Origin: Hyphomonadaceae bacterium
GTDB taxonomy: Bacteria > Pseudomonadota > Alphaproteobacteria > Caulobacterales > Hyphomonadaceae
Length of the DNA: 64,000 nucleotides
Assembly: GCA_024743315.1 (NCBI GenBank)
Contig: JANSWU010000003.1
Coordinates: forward strand, 62,001-126,000
Direction: 5' to 3'
Shown: positions 36,893-46,040 of the stretch, one piece after another
Position numbering within the stretch: the first letter of the stretch is position 1
Layout: the number at the start of each line of letters is the position of its first letter
The notes under the pieces: model-generated
Seen by the model: the letters and a program-made list of their open reading frames with translations, nothing else
Told to the model about the DNA's origin: nothing
The model's database searches: none
Program-made: the position numbers and the translations under genes

Positions 36893-39667
36893 TTAGAACT
36901 TCTTAGATACCGTAATATTGTAAGTCGTTCCATACTCTTCGTGACGGCTTGGGAAAACAACGCTTGGGTCCGTTGTTTCTGCTTCCGTAACGAATGGCTC
37001 ATTGGTCAGGTTGAAGACCTCAAAGTTGACGCCAACCCCTTGCAGCGGGCCATCGTCCCACTCATAGCCGATTTGCAGATCGACAATGGTTTCGTCCTGC
37101 GCTTCCGCACCGGTCAGCGATCCGTCAAACTGTGGTACTTCTGACAAGAAGCCAGAGCGATGACGCGCACTGATCCGAGAGCGCCAGCCATGGTTTTCAT
37201 AATAGATGTCACCCGACCAAACATTATCGGAGTAGCCCGGGATACGGATATCATTACCCGTCACTGCGCCAGACAGGTTGCTGTCTGCATAGGTGTAGCT
37301 GGCATTGAAGCCGAAGCCTTCGTATCGTTCCGGCAGGAAGTCATCCAGGCTCATACGAAGTGTGGCTTCGAGACCGGTGATCGAGCCATCAGAGATATTC
37401 TCTGGGAAGCTTGATACCGCCGTTGCGACTTCTGGGTTTGCCGCAACGAACGCGTCGAGCGCCGGAATGCCGATATCTGACAACTGGCTAGAGATATCGA
37501 CGGTCCGCGTGGCTGTTTCGACCCAGTCTGAAAGCTCTTTGTGGAACACAGCGACAGACAGAGCTGTGGTTGGCCCAAAGTACTTTTCATAAGAGACGTC
37601 GAAAGACGTCGACTGATATGGCTCGAGTTGCGGATTACCACCACCAATGTTGAAACAGGCATTCGTCGGCAATGTGAAGCCGACCAGAGAATCCGGAACG
37701 AAGTCACCATCGGTATCCGCACAGACCTGGTTGTTGATGTTCACGTTCTGATTGGCCGCGAGATTGTCCAGGCGTGGACGAGTCACCGTTTGCGCCGCTG
37801 CGAAACGCAGGAAGGTATCTGGAGACACTTCGAACGAAATATTCGCACTCGGCAGGAAGTAGTTATTCGATGCACCCAGCGTTTGCTGACGCTCACCACC
37901 ACCCTGAAGTTTCGCCGTCGAAGATTGATCTACATCCTGGTATTGGAAGCCGAAATTACCGAACATCGGCACACCGTTAAAGGTGCTGTCGATCTCAGCC
38001 ATAGCATAATAGGTGGTGATCTCTTCTTCCACGACCCACTCAACGTCGAAGGTTGCTTTTTCGAGCGTGTAAGTGCCGTCGGTAAGGAAGCTCGAAGGAT
38101 CATAAGCGATGATATCGAGACCGATATTGCCGCTATTCGTAGACCCGACAATGCGGTTTGATGGAATCGCGAGTTCGCCATTCACGAAGCTCGGACCCGC
38201 GCGCAGGAAGTCTTCGTTCGAGTCGAAATTCTTCTCACGATCCGTGAACAAGACGCCAGCTTTAACACCGCTGATGAAGGAATTGTCGAGGTCATATTCT
38301 GCTTCGAGACGGAGCTGGTTGAGCTCATCGTCAATTTGTGGACGCTTCAAGAAGCCGACCTGCCCCCAGCCACCTGGGTCGGTCAGAACAACCACACCTG
38401 GATCGGTATAATCAAGACCGGCCAGAATGCCGTATTCGCCATCATCATCGAAACCGAAGCCAAGTGTGTCCGTTGGGCCTGATCCGGCAAAGCCGGTACC
38501 AGCATACGACTCATAATCGATGTCGCTGCGCTCAAGCGTTGAACGGGCATAGTCACCGGTGAGCTTCAAGCGATCTGAGACTTGGTAAGACGAATTCAGG
38601 CCAATCGCGAAGATTTCTGCCGTATTTCCTTCCGTATCGGTCCGCAGGAAGGTTGTGACATTGTTATATGTCGCAGCGTCTGCAAATCCGGAAGTACCTT
38701 CTGCGCCTTGGAATTGCGCGGTGGACCAGGATGCGATCGGCGTCTCAACACCGCGGAAGATACCTGCATCTTCGGTGTCGGTGTAGAAAGCATCGATTGT
38801 GGTCTGCCAACGATCATTTGGCTCAAACTGCAACGCACCGGCAACAGAAGTCCGCTCAAACTCACGAGACACGACACCGGTCCGCGGATTGTCTGATGGA
38901 TAGACAAGGCCGGTCACCGGATCGATTGAGGTTTGACCACTATTGGTTTTCAGCTCGCGAGACGTGAACTGAGTTGGGTTTGACTGAATGGTTGCCGCCA
39001 GAGACCAGCCAACCGTACCATTCTCGTTCTGATCAATGTAAGATCCGAAAAGACGGTAGCCGTCTTCGTCAAAGTCTGGGTTTGGCTGATCATTATCATT
39101 AAAGACATACTTGCCGGAGACGTTCAGCTGACGCTCGGTATAGTCAAGCGGACGCACAGTTCTCAGGTCGATCGCACCGGCAATACCGGTGGCTGCCAGG
39201 GTCGCGTCCGGGGTCTTGTAGACCAGGCCTTGAGAAACGAGCTCAGATGGGAATTGGTCGAACTCGACGCCGCGATTGTTGCCGGCGGAGACGACTTCAC
39301 GGCCATTCCACAGCGCCAGAGAGAAGTCTGGGCCAAGGCCGCGGATAGAGATTTGCTGCGAGCGACCACGAACACGCTGCGCGGTGACACCCGGCAGACG
39401 TGCGAGCGAGTCGGCAATCGACAGGTCTGGCAGCTTACCAATGTCTTCCGCTGAAATGGCTTCAACGATCGAGGTTGCATTTTTCTTGGCGTTCAGGGAG
39501 TTCTGGATCGAACCGCGAATACCCGTGACCGTAACTACGTCGAGGGTCGCTTGCTCGTCTTCTTCTTCGACAGCCGTATCCTGAGCATAGACTGGCAGGC
39601 TCGTCGCAAGCGCCAGGGCCGCGGTGCCGAGCAGCCAACTTCTCTTATTGGTAAATGATGGTTTCAA
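36893..39667 (-). CDS. TonB-dependent receptor, MalA-like, probable maltodextrin uptake
   Basis: A 924-residue outer-membrane receptor. The signal peptide (KRSWLLGTAALALATSLPVYA) precedes an acidic stretch and the TonB-box-like LDVVTVTGIRGS. The plug has SISAEDIGKLPDLSIADSLARLPGV-type residues, RGRSQQISIRGLGPDFSLALWNGREV and GIAGAIDLRTVRPLDY. The barrel ends in TVSKKF. I place the start at the TTG at 39667, because AGGGAGGA sits 4 nt before it; a frame 14 codons longer has no ribosome site. The position beside LacI, amylase and glucosidase genes argues for an alpha-glucan ligand, as for Caulobacter MalA. Confidence 0.88.
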   Translation of the reverse strand: MKPSFTNKRSWLLGTAALALATSLPVYAQDTAVEEEDEQATLDVVTVTGIRGSIQNSLNAKKNATSIVEAISAEDIGKLPDLSIADSLARLPGVTAQRVRGRSQQISIRGLGPDFSLALWNGREVVSAGNNRGVEFDQFPSELVSQGLVYKTPDATLAATGIAGAIDLRTVRPLDYTERQLNVSGKYVFNDNDQPNPDFDEDGYRLFGSYIDQNENGTVGWSLAATIQSNPTQFTSRELKTNSGQTSIDPVTGLVYPSDNPRTGVVSREFERTSVAGALQFEPNDRWQTTIDAFYTDTEDAGIFRGVETPIASWSTAQFQGAEGTSGFADAATYNNVTTFLRTDTEGNTAEIFAIGLNSSYQVSDRLKLTGDYARSTLERSDIDYESYAGTGFAGSGPTDTLGFGFDDDGEYGILAGLDYTDPGVVVLTDPGGWGQVGFLKRPQIDDELNQLRLEAEYDLDNSFISGVKAGVLFTDREKNFDSNEDFLRAGPSFVNGELAIPSNRIVGSTNSGNIGLDIIAYDPSSFLTDGTYTLEKATFDVEWVVEEEITTYYAMAEIDSTFNGVPMFGNFGFQYQDVDQSSTAKLQGGGERQQTLGASNNYFLPSANISFEVSPDTFLRFAAAQTVTRPRLDNLAANQNVNINNQVCADTDGDFVPDSLVGFTLPTNACFNIGGGNPQLEPYQSTSFDVSYEKYFGPTTALSVAVFHKELSDWVETATRTVDISSQLSDIGIPALDAFVAANPEVATAVSSFPENISDGSITGLEATLRMSLDDFLPERYEGFGFNASYTYADSNLSGAVTGNDIRIPGYSDNVWSGDIYYENHGWRSRISARHRSGFLSEVPQFDGSLTGAEAQDETIVDLQIGYEWDDGPLQGVGVNFEVFNLTNEPFVTEAETTDPSVVFPSRHEEYGTTYNITVSKKF

Positions 39668-39726
39668 TTGTTCCTCCCTGAAACGCAGTCGATGGCACTC
39701 CGCCATCATGTGACTCGTTTGTCTTA

Positions 39727-39744
39727 TTGCAAATTTATGAAAAC
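39727..39744. promoter_or_regulatory. TTGCAA-type candidate operator, TBDR-proximal
   Basis: TTGCAAATTTATGAAAAC matches the site at 39891-39908 at 16 of 18 positions. It lies 60 bp upstream of the TBDR start. The adjacent LacI-family protein is the most likely binder; this is inference. Confidence 0.5.
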
Positions 39745-39890
39745 GCCAACCCCTGTCGCATACTTGTCATGCCTTTTCGCAGACAAGTTGTGACGAATTT
39801 GCACCATTTCTGCTTGTTATTAGGACCAAGTGGCCATTTATGCTGCTTGAAATTCAATCAGACGACGTGTTTTCGGCGCTTTGCAGGATT

Positions 39891-39908
39891 TTGCAAGTTT
39901 ATGCAAAC
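39891..39908. promoter_or_regulatory. TTGCAA-type candidate operator, inverted repeat
   Basis: TTGCAAGTTTATGCAAAC contains an inverted repeat TTTGCA-N6-TGCAAA when one flanking T is counted. A second TGCAAAC follows 21 bp later, two helical turns away. Such paired sites suit a tetrameric or looping LacI-family regulator. Confidence 0.5.
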
Positions 39909-39957
39909 CTGATCGAAATAATTGCAAACAGGCAACACTTTACCCGGGGTTCGTGTG

Positions 39958-40977
39958 CTACAGCGCTCCGCAGGACGATCGCACGATCAACTCGGCTGGG
40001 ATACGGTCATTGTCTGGCCCGCGCTGGCCGGACGAGTCGAGCAGTTTCGACACCAATACCCGGCCGGCTTTGTTTGTGTCCTGATCTATCGTGCTGAGCG
40101 GAACTTCTGCGTACACCCCGAACGGGACATTGTCGTAACCGACCACAGCGATGTCGCCGGGCACCGAGAGACCGGCGCGTCGAATGGCTTGAATCGCCCC
40201 CAGAGCAATCAGGTCACTGGCGGCAAAAATCGCATCGAAATCGGCCTGCTCCGCGATCAGGGTCTCAACGACAGCGCGCGCAGAGGCCACCTGGAAATGT
40301 GAAGGCACGATCAGCCGATCATCATAGCTCAGGCCGGACTGCTCCAACCCTTCGCGATATCCGCGCATCCGTTGTCCCGCCTCTGGCGCATCTGAGTCCC
40401 CGAGAAAGATGATGCGTTTACGCCCGAGACGCGCGAGATGTGCCGTGGCGCGTCGGCCGCCAGCAATATTATCGCTACCGACCGAGCAATAGTTCTGATC
40501 CGGCAATGATGCCCCCCAGACGACAAATCGGTCTTCAACTTCAGACAAGCGATTGAAGGCATCGTGCAAGGTCGATTGTCCGAGGAAAATGACGCCATCC
40601 GATCGACTGGTCGACATCGCGGAGGCCAACTCTTCATAGGAGGATGGCGCAATATAGCTCAGCAGGATGTCACATCCTCGCTCGCGCGCGGCATCGCCAA
40701 TACCCGCGAGCAATTCGAAAAAGAACGGGTCTGCCATCCGACCGCCGCGGCTTTGAGGGCGCGGCACAACGATGGAAATGGTCGCATTCGCCCCAATCGG
40801 CCCCGCTGGCATATAATGGCGGAACGGATAATCGAGCTCTTTGGCCAGCTTCCAGATTTTCTGTTTCGTTCGAACATTAACCGCTGGACTGTCATTTAGC
40901 GCGCGAGACGCCGTTGAAATCGAAACGCCTGCCAATTTGGCGAGGTCCTCCAAACGAGTTGTTGGCTTGGTCTCCAT
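39958..40977 (-). CDS. LacI-family transcriptional regulator of the alpha-glucan locus
   Basis: A 339-residue regulator. The helix-turn-helix is at residues 7-30 (TRLEDLAKLAGVSISTASRA, then LNDSPAVNV) with the hinge helix after it, and residues 63-335 form the periplasmic-binding-protein-like effector domain (FVVWGASLPDQNYCSVGSDN, FAASDLIALGAIQAI, VVGYDNVPFGVYAEVPLSTI). AAAGG lies upstream of the ATG. It is the third gene of an operon amylase - glucosidase - regulator, 18 bp after the glucosidase. It likely represses the TBDR and glycosidase genes until a maltodextrin-derived signal appears, through the TTGCAA-type sites. Confidence 0.92.
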   Translation of the reverse strand: METKPTTRLEDLAKLAGVSISTASRALNDSPAVNVRTKQKIWKLAKELDYPFRHYMPAGPIGANATISIVVPRPQSRGGRMADPFFFELLAGIGDAARERGCDILLSYIAPSSYEELASAMSTSRSDGVIFLGQSTLHDAFNRLSEVEDRFVVWGASLPDQNYCSVGSDNIAGGRRATAHLARLGRKRIIFLGDSDAPEAGQRMRGYREGLEQSGLSYDDRLIVPSHFQVASARAVVETLIAEQADFDAIFAASDLIALGAIQAIRRAGLSVPGDIAVVGYDNVPFGVYAEVPLSTIDQDTNKAGRVLVSKLLDSSGQRGPDNDRIPAELIVRSSCGAL

Positions 40978-40995
40978 TTCAAGGCCTTTCGATAA

Positions 40996-42648
40996 TTAGA
41001 TCGCGCGTACCCACACCCCCGAACGGGGCGGTAAGACCTTGGTGCTTAGAGGATTTTCCTTAAGAGGCCTTGAAGACAGGACAACATCCCCAGACAAAGA
41101 CGGGGCGCTCGGAATCTGCATCGCGGCATGTCCGAAATTGAACAGTGCAAACACTGCCTGATCCTGCAATTTTCGTTCAATGATCAAGATATCGTTTGAA
41201 CCGGCATCGAAGAAACTCATCTGACCCGTCAGCAGAGCGTCATGCCGCTTGCGGGTGGCAAGGGCGTCTTTGGTGAACCGCAATACGCTGTCATTTCCTT
41301 GCTGCTGATCGACGGCCAATTTCGCATGCTCTGGATCGACCGGTAACCAGGGTTCGCCGCTGGAAAACCCAGCATGCTTTTCAGCCTGCTGCCAAGGCAT
41401 CGGGGTGCGCGCGCCATCCCGTCCCAGCGTCTTCGGCCAATTCATGATCGCCTCAGGATCCTTAAGATGCGAAAACGGCACATGCGCTTGTGGCAATCCC
41501 AGCTCTTCGCCTTGATAGATGATCGGGTTCCCGCGCAGCGTCAGCAACAGCATCATGTAAAGCCGGGACATCTCATCCCGGTGCGCTGGGCTTGCCCAAC
41601 GCGTCACCGCTCGTGGTGCATCATGGTTTGAAAAGGCCCAGCTCGGCCAACCTTCATCGGCAGACTGATCCCAGAGATTAGCTGACTGCATCACTCTCGG
41701 CGCGTTCAAATTCGGCGCATACAAGAAGTCGAAATTGTAGGCCGAATTCAAACGCTGATCGCCTGTCGTGAAAGCCTTCATCTCTTCGATCGGATTAGGG
41801 CCCCCCACTTCAGCGACCGTGAAGGTTCCGGGATAGGCATCCAGCATGGCCCGGAACTTTTCGATAAACCCAACAATCTCCGGCTGGGACATGTTGTATT
41901 TATGGATCTGCATGTCGAATGGACGCGTCGCCTCATGCGCCGATACGCCGGAGGGCGGATTATCCCGCAGACTGCGATCATGCATTGAGAAGTTCAGCGC
42001 ATCGAGGCGGAAGCCATCGACACCGCGCTCCAGCCAGAACCGCCCGGCAGCAATTAGCGCATCCTGCACTTCTTCATTATAGAGATTGAGGTCCGGCTGC
42101 TCTTTCAGGAAGTTGTGAAAGTAATACTGACCACGGCGCGCATCCCATTCCCAGCTTGGACCACCGAACACCGATTGCCAATTGTTTGGCGGGGATCCGT
42201 CGGCCTTTGGATCGGCCCATACATACCAATCAGCACGGGGGTTATCGCGGCTCGAACGGCTTTCTATGAACCAGTCATGATGATCCGAGGTGTGCGAATA
42301 GACCTGGTCGATAATCACTTTCAAGCCCAGGCGGTGGGCTTTCTCCACCACGTCATCAAAATCCTGGAGCGTTCCAAAGATGGGGTCGACCCCGCAGAAA
42401 TCGGCGACATCATAGCCATAATCAGCCATTGGTGACGTAAAGAATGGCGAGATCCAGATCCCGTCGACGCCGAGCGACGCGATATGATCGAGCCCTGACA
42501 GAATGCCCTTTAGATCGCCGATGCCATCGCCATTCGTATCGAGGAAACTTCGCGGATAAATCTGATAGATCACCGCGCCTTTCCACCATGGGAGCGCTCC
42601 CATTGCTGTGCCCGTCACAGCGTTTGCTGAATCCGCAAGGTCAACCAT
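40996..42648 (-). CDS. GH13 alpha-glucosidase, cytoplasmic
   Basis: A 550-residue family GH13 enzyme hydrolysing alpha-glucosidic bonds of maltose or short dextrins. No signal peptide is present. The catalytic nucleophile lies in GVDGFRLDALNF, the acid Glu in FTVAEVGG and the third Asp in FSNHDAPRAV; VYSHTSDHHDWF, GYDVADF and IYQGEELGLPQ are also typical. Homology is closest to alpha-glucosidases and oligo-1,6-glucosidases. Its ATG overlaps the amylase stop (TAATG), so the two are coupled. It would finish degradation of the imported sugars. Confidence 0.93.
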   Translation of the reverse strand: MVDLADSANAVTGTAMGALPWWKGAVIYQIYPRSFLDTNGDGIGDLKGILSGLDHIASLGVDGIWISPFFTSPMADYGYDVADFCGVDPIFGTLQDFDDVVEKAHRLGLKVIIDQVYSHTSDHHDWFIESRSSRDNPRADWYVWADPKADGSPPNNWQSVFGGPSWEWDARRGQYYFHNFLKEQPDLNLYNEEVQDALIAAGRFWLERGVDGFRLDALNFSMHDRSLRDNPPSGVSAHEATRPFDMQIHKYNMSQPEIVGFIEKFRAMLDAYPGTFTVAEVGGPNPIEEMKAFTTGDQRLNSAYNFDFLYAPNLNAPRVMQSANLWDQSADEGWPSWAFSNHDAPRAVTRWASPAHRDEMSRLYMMLLLTLRGNPIIYQGEELGLPQAHVPFSHLKDPEAIMNWPKTLGRDGARTPMPWQQAEKHAGFSSGEPWLPVDPEHAKLAVDQQQGNDSVLRFTKDALATRKRHDALLTGQMSFFDAGSNDILIIERKLQDQAVFALFNFGHAAMQIPSAPSLSGDVVLSSRPLKENPLSTKVLPPRSGVWVRAI

Positions 42649-44555
42649 TAGTCGGCTCCAAATTCTGACTTACAGACCACGACATCCAGCGCTGGCACCT
42701 TCATGGCGTAACTGGTCGGTGCCGTCGCGCTCGTCGCGCACTGCCCCAGCAGAGCTGAAAACGTTTCGGATCGGCCATCCACAGCCACGTTCAATTCTTG
42801 CGCTGTATCTTCAGCATTGATCGCCACCAGGATTTCGGTGCCGGCATCATAATCGATCCTAGAGAAGACAAAGACACTGTCTTCGCGATGCGCGAGACGG
42901 GTAATCTGCTCGCCGCGACGCAGCGCTGGCTCGGCGGTACGGATGGCCGCAAAGTTGCTGATCGCTTTGTATAGCGGGTGTTCCGTGTCGAAATTGCTTT
43001 CTGCCGTTGTCGCATCGGTGCCGATCAGATCATTGTCATTGTAGAGATCAGTCTGGCTCGGAAACATATTCTCTCTAGCGAGACGATCACCGCCATCGGA
43101 CACAAATCCCTGTTCGTCGCCATAATACACCGTTGGCACGCCGCGCCCGAAAAACATCAAGGCATTGGCCAGCCGCACTCGCGCCAACATGTCCTCATCA
43201 CTCATGTCAGGATCGCTTTCGCGCAGGAAGCCAGCGAAGCGGCCCATATCGTGATTGCCGAGGAAGGTTGGGAGTTGCCGCGCGGTTTCCGTGCCATTCT
43301 CATAAATGACGTCCGCCCGATACAGTTCGTCCATGAACAGACCTGGCACACCATCGACGATCAAGGCGCGAGCGCTGCCCTGAAACGCGAAATCCAGGAC
43401 CGTGGGCAGCTCTGCATTGGTCGTGAATTTGGCAAGATGCTGTGGCTTTTGCCCGTCCACATAGACCTCACCGAACATATGGAAGTGATCAATGCCGAGC
43501 CCAGAGGCGTGTTCCAGGATGGCAGGTGCAAATTGCTGCCAGAACTCGTCGCGCACATGTTTCGCCGTGTCGATCCGGAAGCCATCCACACCATAGGCGG
43601 TGACCCAATCCTTATAGATGTCGATCATCCCCGAAACGACGCGCGGATGCGCCGTGTTAAGATCGTCCAAGCCAGCGAAATCCCCATACAGGGAATCTTC
43701 GTCAATGAAGTCGGTATCGCCGCGATTGTGATAGTAGATTGGATCATTCAGCCAATCCGGCACTTTGACCCCTTCAAATTGCTCCGGCACAAACGGCGTA
43801 TAGGCCCAAGTCGCCTCAGTAAGATTGGCAAAATTTTCCTCAGTCTGGTGAACCGCATCATCACCCAGAAAACCGTCATTGATCGCAGCCCCATCGCTGG
43901 CGCGGCGGGTCCACGGATAATCGCCAATATAGCGATACTCACACCGGAAGGTCGGACCACCCGTCACTTCCGGATCATGACACTCACGATAGGCGATGAT
44001 GTCGGCGGTGTGATTGGTGATGATGTCCATATACACCTTCATGCCACGCGCATGCGCTGCGTCGACAAAGGCTTTGAAGTCTTCGCGCGTGCCAATATGC
44101 GGATCGACATTGGTGAAATCGGTGATCCAGTAGCCGTGATAGCCGGACGATTCGAGCCCTTCCGGGCCCTGCACCGGATTGTTCTCAAAAATCGGGGTTA
44201 GCCAGATCGCCGTCATGCCAAGCCCCTGGATGTAATCCAGTCGATCCGTCAGACCCTTCAGATCCCCGCCATGATAAAAGCCGAAATCGGTGGGGTCGTA
44301 CCCGTCTTTCAAGCGTCCGCCGTCAATACCGCCACGGTCATTGGACGGATCACCATTTTCAAACCGATCTGGCAAGACGAAATAAATGATCTCATCCTCG
44401 ATCCGCCGGTCGCCAAAATCTGTCGTTTGGGCTGTCGCTGCTGGGAGAACTTGAAGCGCGTCACCTGCATCACCTGCGCCAGCACAGCTTGCCAAACTGC
44501 CGACGCTCAATAAAGCCCCCAGACCTATTGAAACCGATGTTTTGCGAAACCGCAT
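42648..44555 (-). CDS. GH13 alpha-amylase-type lipoprotein
   Basis: A 635-residue GH13 enzyme with a lipoprotein signal (VSIGLGALLSVGSLASCAG, acylated Cys in LASC). The catalytic residues are seen in YGVDGFRIDTAKHV, HMFGEVYVDG and FLGNHDMGRF, and the calcium-type DIITNHTADI motif is present. Two cysteines (YRECHDPEV and FRCEYRY) probably form a disulfide, fitting a periplasmic or surface location. The ATG at 44555 follows AGGGAGGT. It heads the minus-strand operon amylase - glucosidase - lacI. Confidence 0.92.
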   Translation of the reverse strand: MRFRKTSVSIGLGALLSVGSLASCAGAGDAGDALQVLPAATAQTTDFGDRRIEDEIIYFVLPDRFENGDPSNDRGGIDGGRLKDGYDPTDFGFYHGGDLKGLTDRLDYIQGLGMTAIWLTPIFENNPVQGPEGLESSGYHGYWITDFTNVDPHIGTREDFKAFVDAAHARGMKVYMDIITNHTADIIAYRECHDPEVTGGPTFRCEYRYIGDYPWTRRASDGAAINDGFLGDDAVHQTEENFANLTEATWAYTPFVPEQFEGVKVPDWLNDPIYYHNRGDTDFIDEDSLYGDFAGLDDLNTAHPRVVSGMIDIYKDWVTAYGVDGFRIDTAKHVRDEFWQQFAPAILEHASGLGIDHFHMFGEVYVDGQKPQHLAKFTTNAELPTVLDFAFQGSARALIVDGVPGLFMDELYRADVIYENGTETARQLPTFLGNHDMGRFAGFLRESDPDMSDEDMLARVRLANALMFFGRGVPTVYYGDEQGFVSDGGDRLARENMFPSQTDLYNDNDLIGTDATTAESNFDTEHPLYKAISNFAAIRTAEPALRRGEQITRLAHREDSVFVFSRIDYDAGTEILVAINAEDTAQELNVAVDGRSETFSALLGQCATSATAPTSYAMKVPALDVVVCKSEFGAD

Positions 44556-44687
44556 CAAGACCTCCCTATGAGCTGTTTTCTTATCTGCTCACCAGCACTC
44601 TTTTCATTATTTTGCAGAACTGACAAGCGCCTTATGCTTAACATGCATGATGATATCGAGGATTCTTGGACAATTTGAATTTCTGAA

Positions 44688-44706
44688 TTGCAATGATTTG
44701 CAAAAC
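44688..44706. promoter_or_regulatory. TTGCAA-type candidate operator in the amylase/esterase region
   Basis: TTGCAATGATTTGCAAAAC holds two TTGCAA hexamers 10 bp apart, one helical turn, and resembles the sites near the TBDR. It lies 133 bp upstream of the amylase start. Confidence 0.45.
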
Positions 44707-44740
44707 CCTCATACTGGCCCAAATTCTACAGGAGACACCT

Positions 44741-45016
44741 GTGAAAACCCGCTTTGAAAGGCACTTGTTAAAGTACGCAAGGATCTCAAATGCTCGAAAC
44801 ACAGCGCCCGCCATCAGTTACGGTTTTATCACCGAAGCGTGGGTTCATCGCACAGCCCCGCCGGAATTATCGCTCATCTTCGGTGGCGGACAAATGTACG
44901 AATCGTTGATTAACCAAGATCATGATGTTGCCCCCAAGCAAGCCGCAACCAAGTCGGACCCGGCGGCATCAAGCCCGTCAATTCCGGCGATGACCTGCGC
45001 GTCAGCGAGGCGCTGA
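44741..45016 (+). CDS. Doubtful small ORF or gene relic
   Basis: A 91-codon frame starting at GTG 44741 with AGGAG 8 nt upstream. The predicted product (begins VKTRFERHLLKYARISNARN) is basic, has no signal peptide, membrane helix or motif that I recognise, and its C-terminal half is low-complexity Ala/Ser/Pro. The last 100 bp also read in another frame as a protein-like stretch (GPGGIKPVNSGDDLRVSEAL). It may be decayed coding DNA from an ancestral gene upstream of the esterase rather than a functional gene. Confidence 0.2.
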   Translation: MKTRFERHLLKYARISNARNTAPAISYGFITEAWVHRTAPPELSLIFGGGQMYESLINQDHDVAPKQAATKSDPAASSPSIPAMTCASARR

Positions 45017-45066
45017 TGAGATTGCCTCCCCCTCGTCCAAACCCGTCAAATAACGGAGACTCGAGA

Positions 45067-45076
45067 TTTTGCAAAA
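45067..45076. promoter_or_regulatory. TTTTGCAAAA palindrome at the esterase start
   Basis: A perfect 10-bp palindrome that covers the presumed TTG start codon of the esterase. It matches the core of the TTGCAA-type sites in this locus; binding here could block translation initiation region transcription. Chance occurrence is possible. Confidence 0.3.
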
Positions 45077-46040
45077 AATGATGAACAGCCTTTCCGCACT
45101 TCTCCTCTTGGGCGCCTGTGAGCTGTCAAATTCGCCTGAAACGGGAATTGTACAAAAGTCCGAATCGGAGAGTGGGACTGTCAATGTGCAAACACTTCCC
45201 AGCCGTTCGCAAGCTCAATTAGTCGAGCACGTGAGTTTTAATTCTGAATTCGTTGAGGCTCGGAATATATCGATCTGGCTCCCGGAGGGGTATCTGCCCT
45301 CTGGTGGCGAAGACTATCCGGTCATTTACGCGCATGACGGACAGAACATGTTTCATGCTGGGCACGCTTATGGCGGCGTAGAATGGGGCGCCGATGAAAC
45401 CGCGCAACGGATGATGGCGGAAGGCCTCGTCCGCCCAGCAATCATTGTTGGCATCTGGAACACGAGTGACCGCTGGCAGGAATACGCACCGCAAAAGGCA
45501 CTCCAATTGATCCCGCAAGACACGCCGTCAGACTGGCTCGGGCCGGTGATCCCTGAATTGAAAGCGGATGCGTATCTTCGCTTTATCGTCGAAGAGCTAA
45601 AACCGTTCATTGATGCGACCTATCAGACGCGAACGGGGCCGCAGGATACGTTCATCATGGGCTCGAGCATGGGCGGCCTGATCTCGCTTTACGCCATGGC
45701 GGAATACCCCGACACATTCAGCCGCGCGGCCGCCGTCTCTATTCACTGGCCGCTGACCGAACCCGATGGCGCGATCGCTCAACAAGCTGACGCCGCAATG
45801 CAGACCTATCTCGCCGCGAGCGCGCTCGATCCAGAAAAGCACACAATTTGGTTCGATCACGGCACCGAGACGCTCGACGCCGCCTACCCACCACATGCAG
45901 ACGCGATGGAAGCCTGGTTTCGCGCTCAAGGGTGGGCGCCGGATCAGGCCGTTTTTAGAGCTTTTCCCGGTACCGATCATAGCGAAGCAGCCTGGGCGGA
46001 TCGCTTCGATCAGATCCTGACTTTCCTTCTCGAAGAGTGA
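45069..46040 (+). CDS. Lipoprotein esterase (Esterase D / PF00756-type alpha/beta hydrolase)
   Basis: A 323-residue secreted hydrolase. The lipobox is in SALLLLGACELS. The family features are ISIWLPEGYLP, PVIYAHDGQNMFH, the nucleophile elbow GSSMGG near residue 198, and the catalytic His region FPGTDHSEAAWADR. The start is uncertain: TTG at 45069 has GGAG 10 nt upstream; ATG at 45078 gives a shorter but still complete signal. Its 3' end meets the convergent glucoamylase. Homologues deacylate sugar esters or S-formylglutathione-like substrates; here an acetyl or acyl group on glucans is a guess from context. Confidence 0.85.
   Translation: MQKMMNSLSALLLLGACELSNSPETGIVQKSESESGTVNVQTLPSRSQAQLVEHVSFNSEFVEARNISIWLPEGYLPSGGEDYPVIYAHDGQNMFHAGHAYGGVEWGADETAQRMMAEGLVRPAIIVGIWNTSDRWQEYAPQKALQLIPQDTPSDWLGPVIPELKADAYLRFIVEELKPFIDATYQTRTGPQDTFIMGSSMGGLISLYAMAEYPDTFSRAAAVSIHWPLTEPDGAIAQQADAAMQTYLAASALDPEKHTIWFDHGTETLDAAYPPHADAMEAWFRAQGWAPDQAVFRAFPGTDHSEAAWADRFDQILTFLLEE

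Larger units (their letters stand above)
39668..39957. other. Control region between the TBDR and the lacI-type gene
   Basis: These 290 bp contain no convincing gene. They hold the TBDR promoter on the minus strand and two related 18-bp TTGCAA-type sites (39727-39744 and 39891-39908), plus a further TTGCAA at 39922-39927 and TTTGCA half-sites at 39798 and 39880. Confidence 0.6.
44556..45068. other. 513-bp gap with candidate operators and a doubtful small ORF
   Basis: The stretch separates the divergent amylase and esterase genes. It contains TTGCAATGATTTGCAAAAC (44688-44706) and a lone TTTTGCAGAAC near 44610. A GTG-started 91-codon frame (44741-45016) is described separately. No terminator or RNA gene is evident. 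Confidence 0.5.

Noticed and set aside
42978-44201. 407-codon plus-strand frame
   Set aside because: Antisense to the GH13 amylase with conserved catalytic residues; its translation has no domain pattern.
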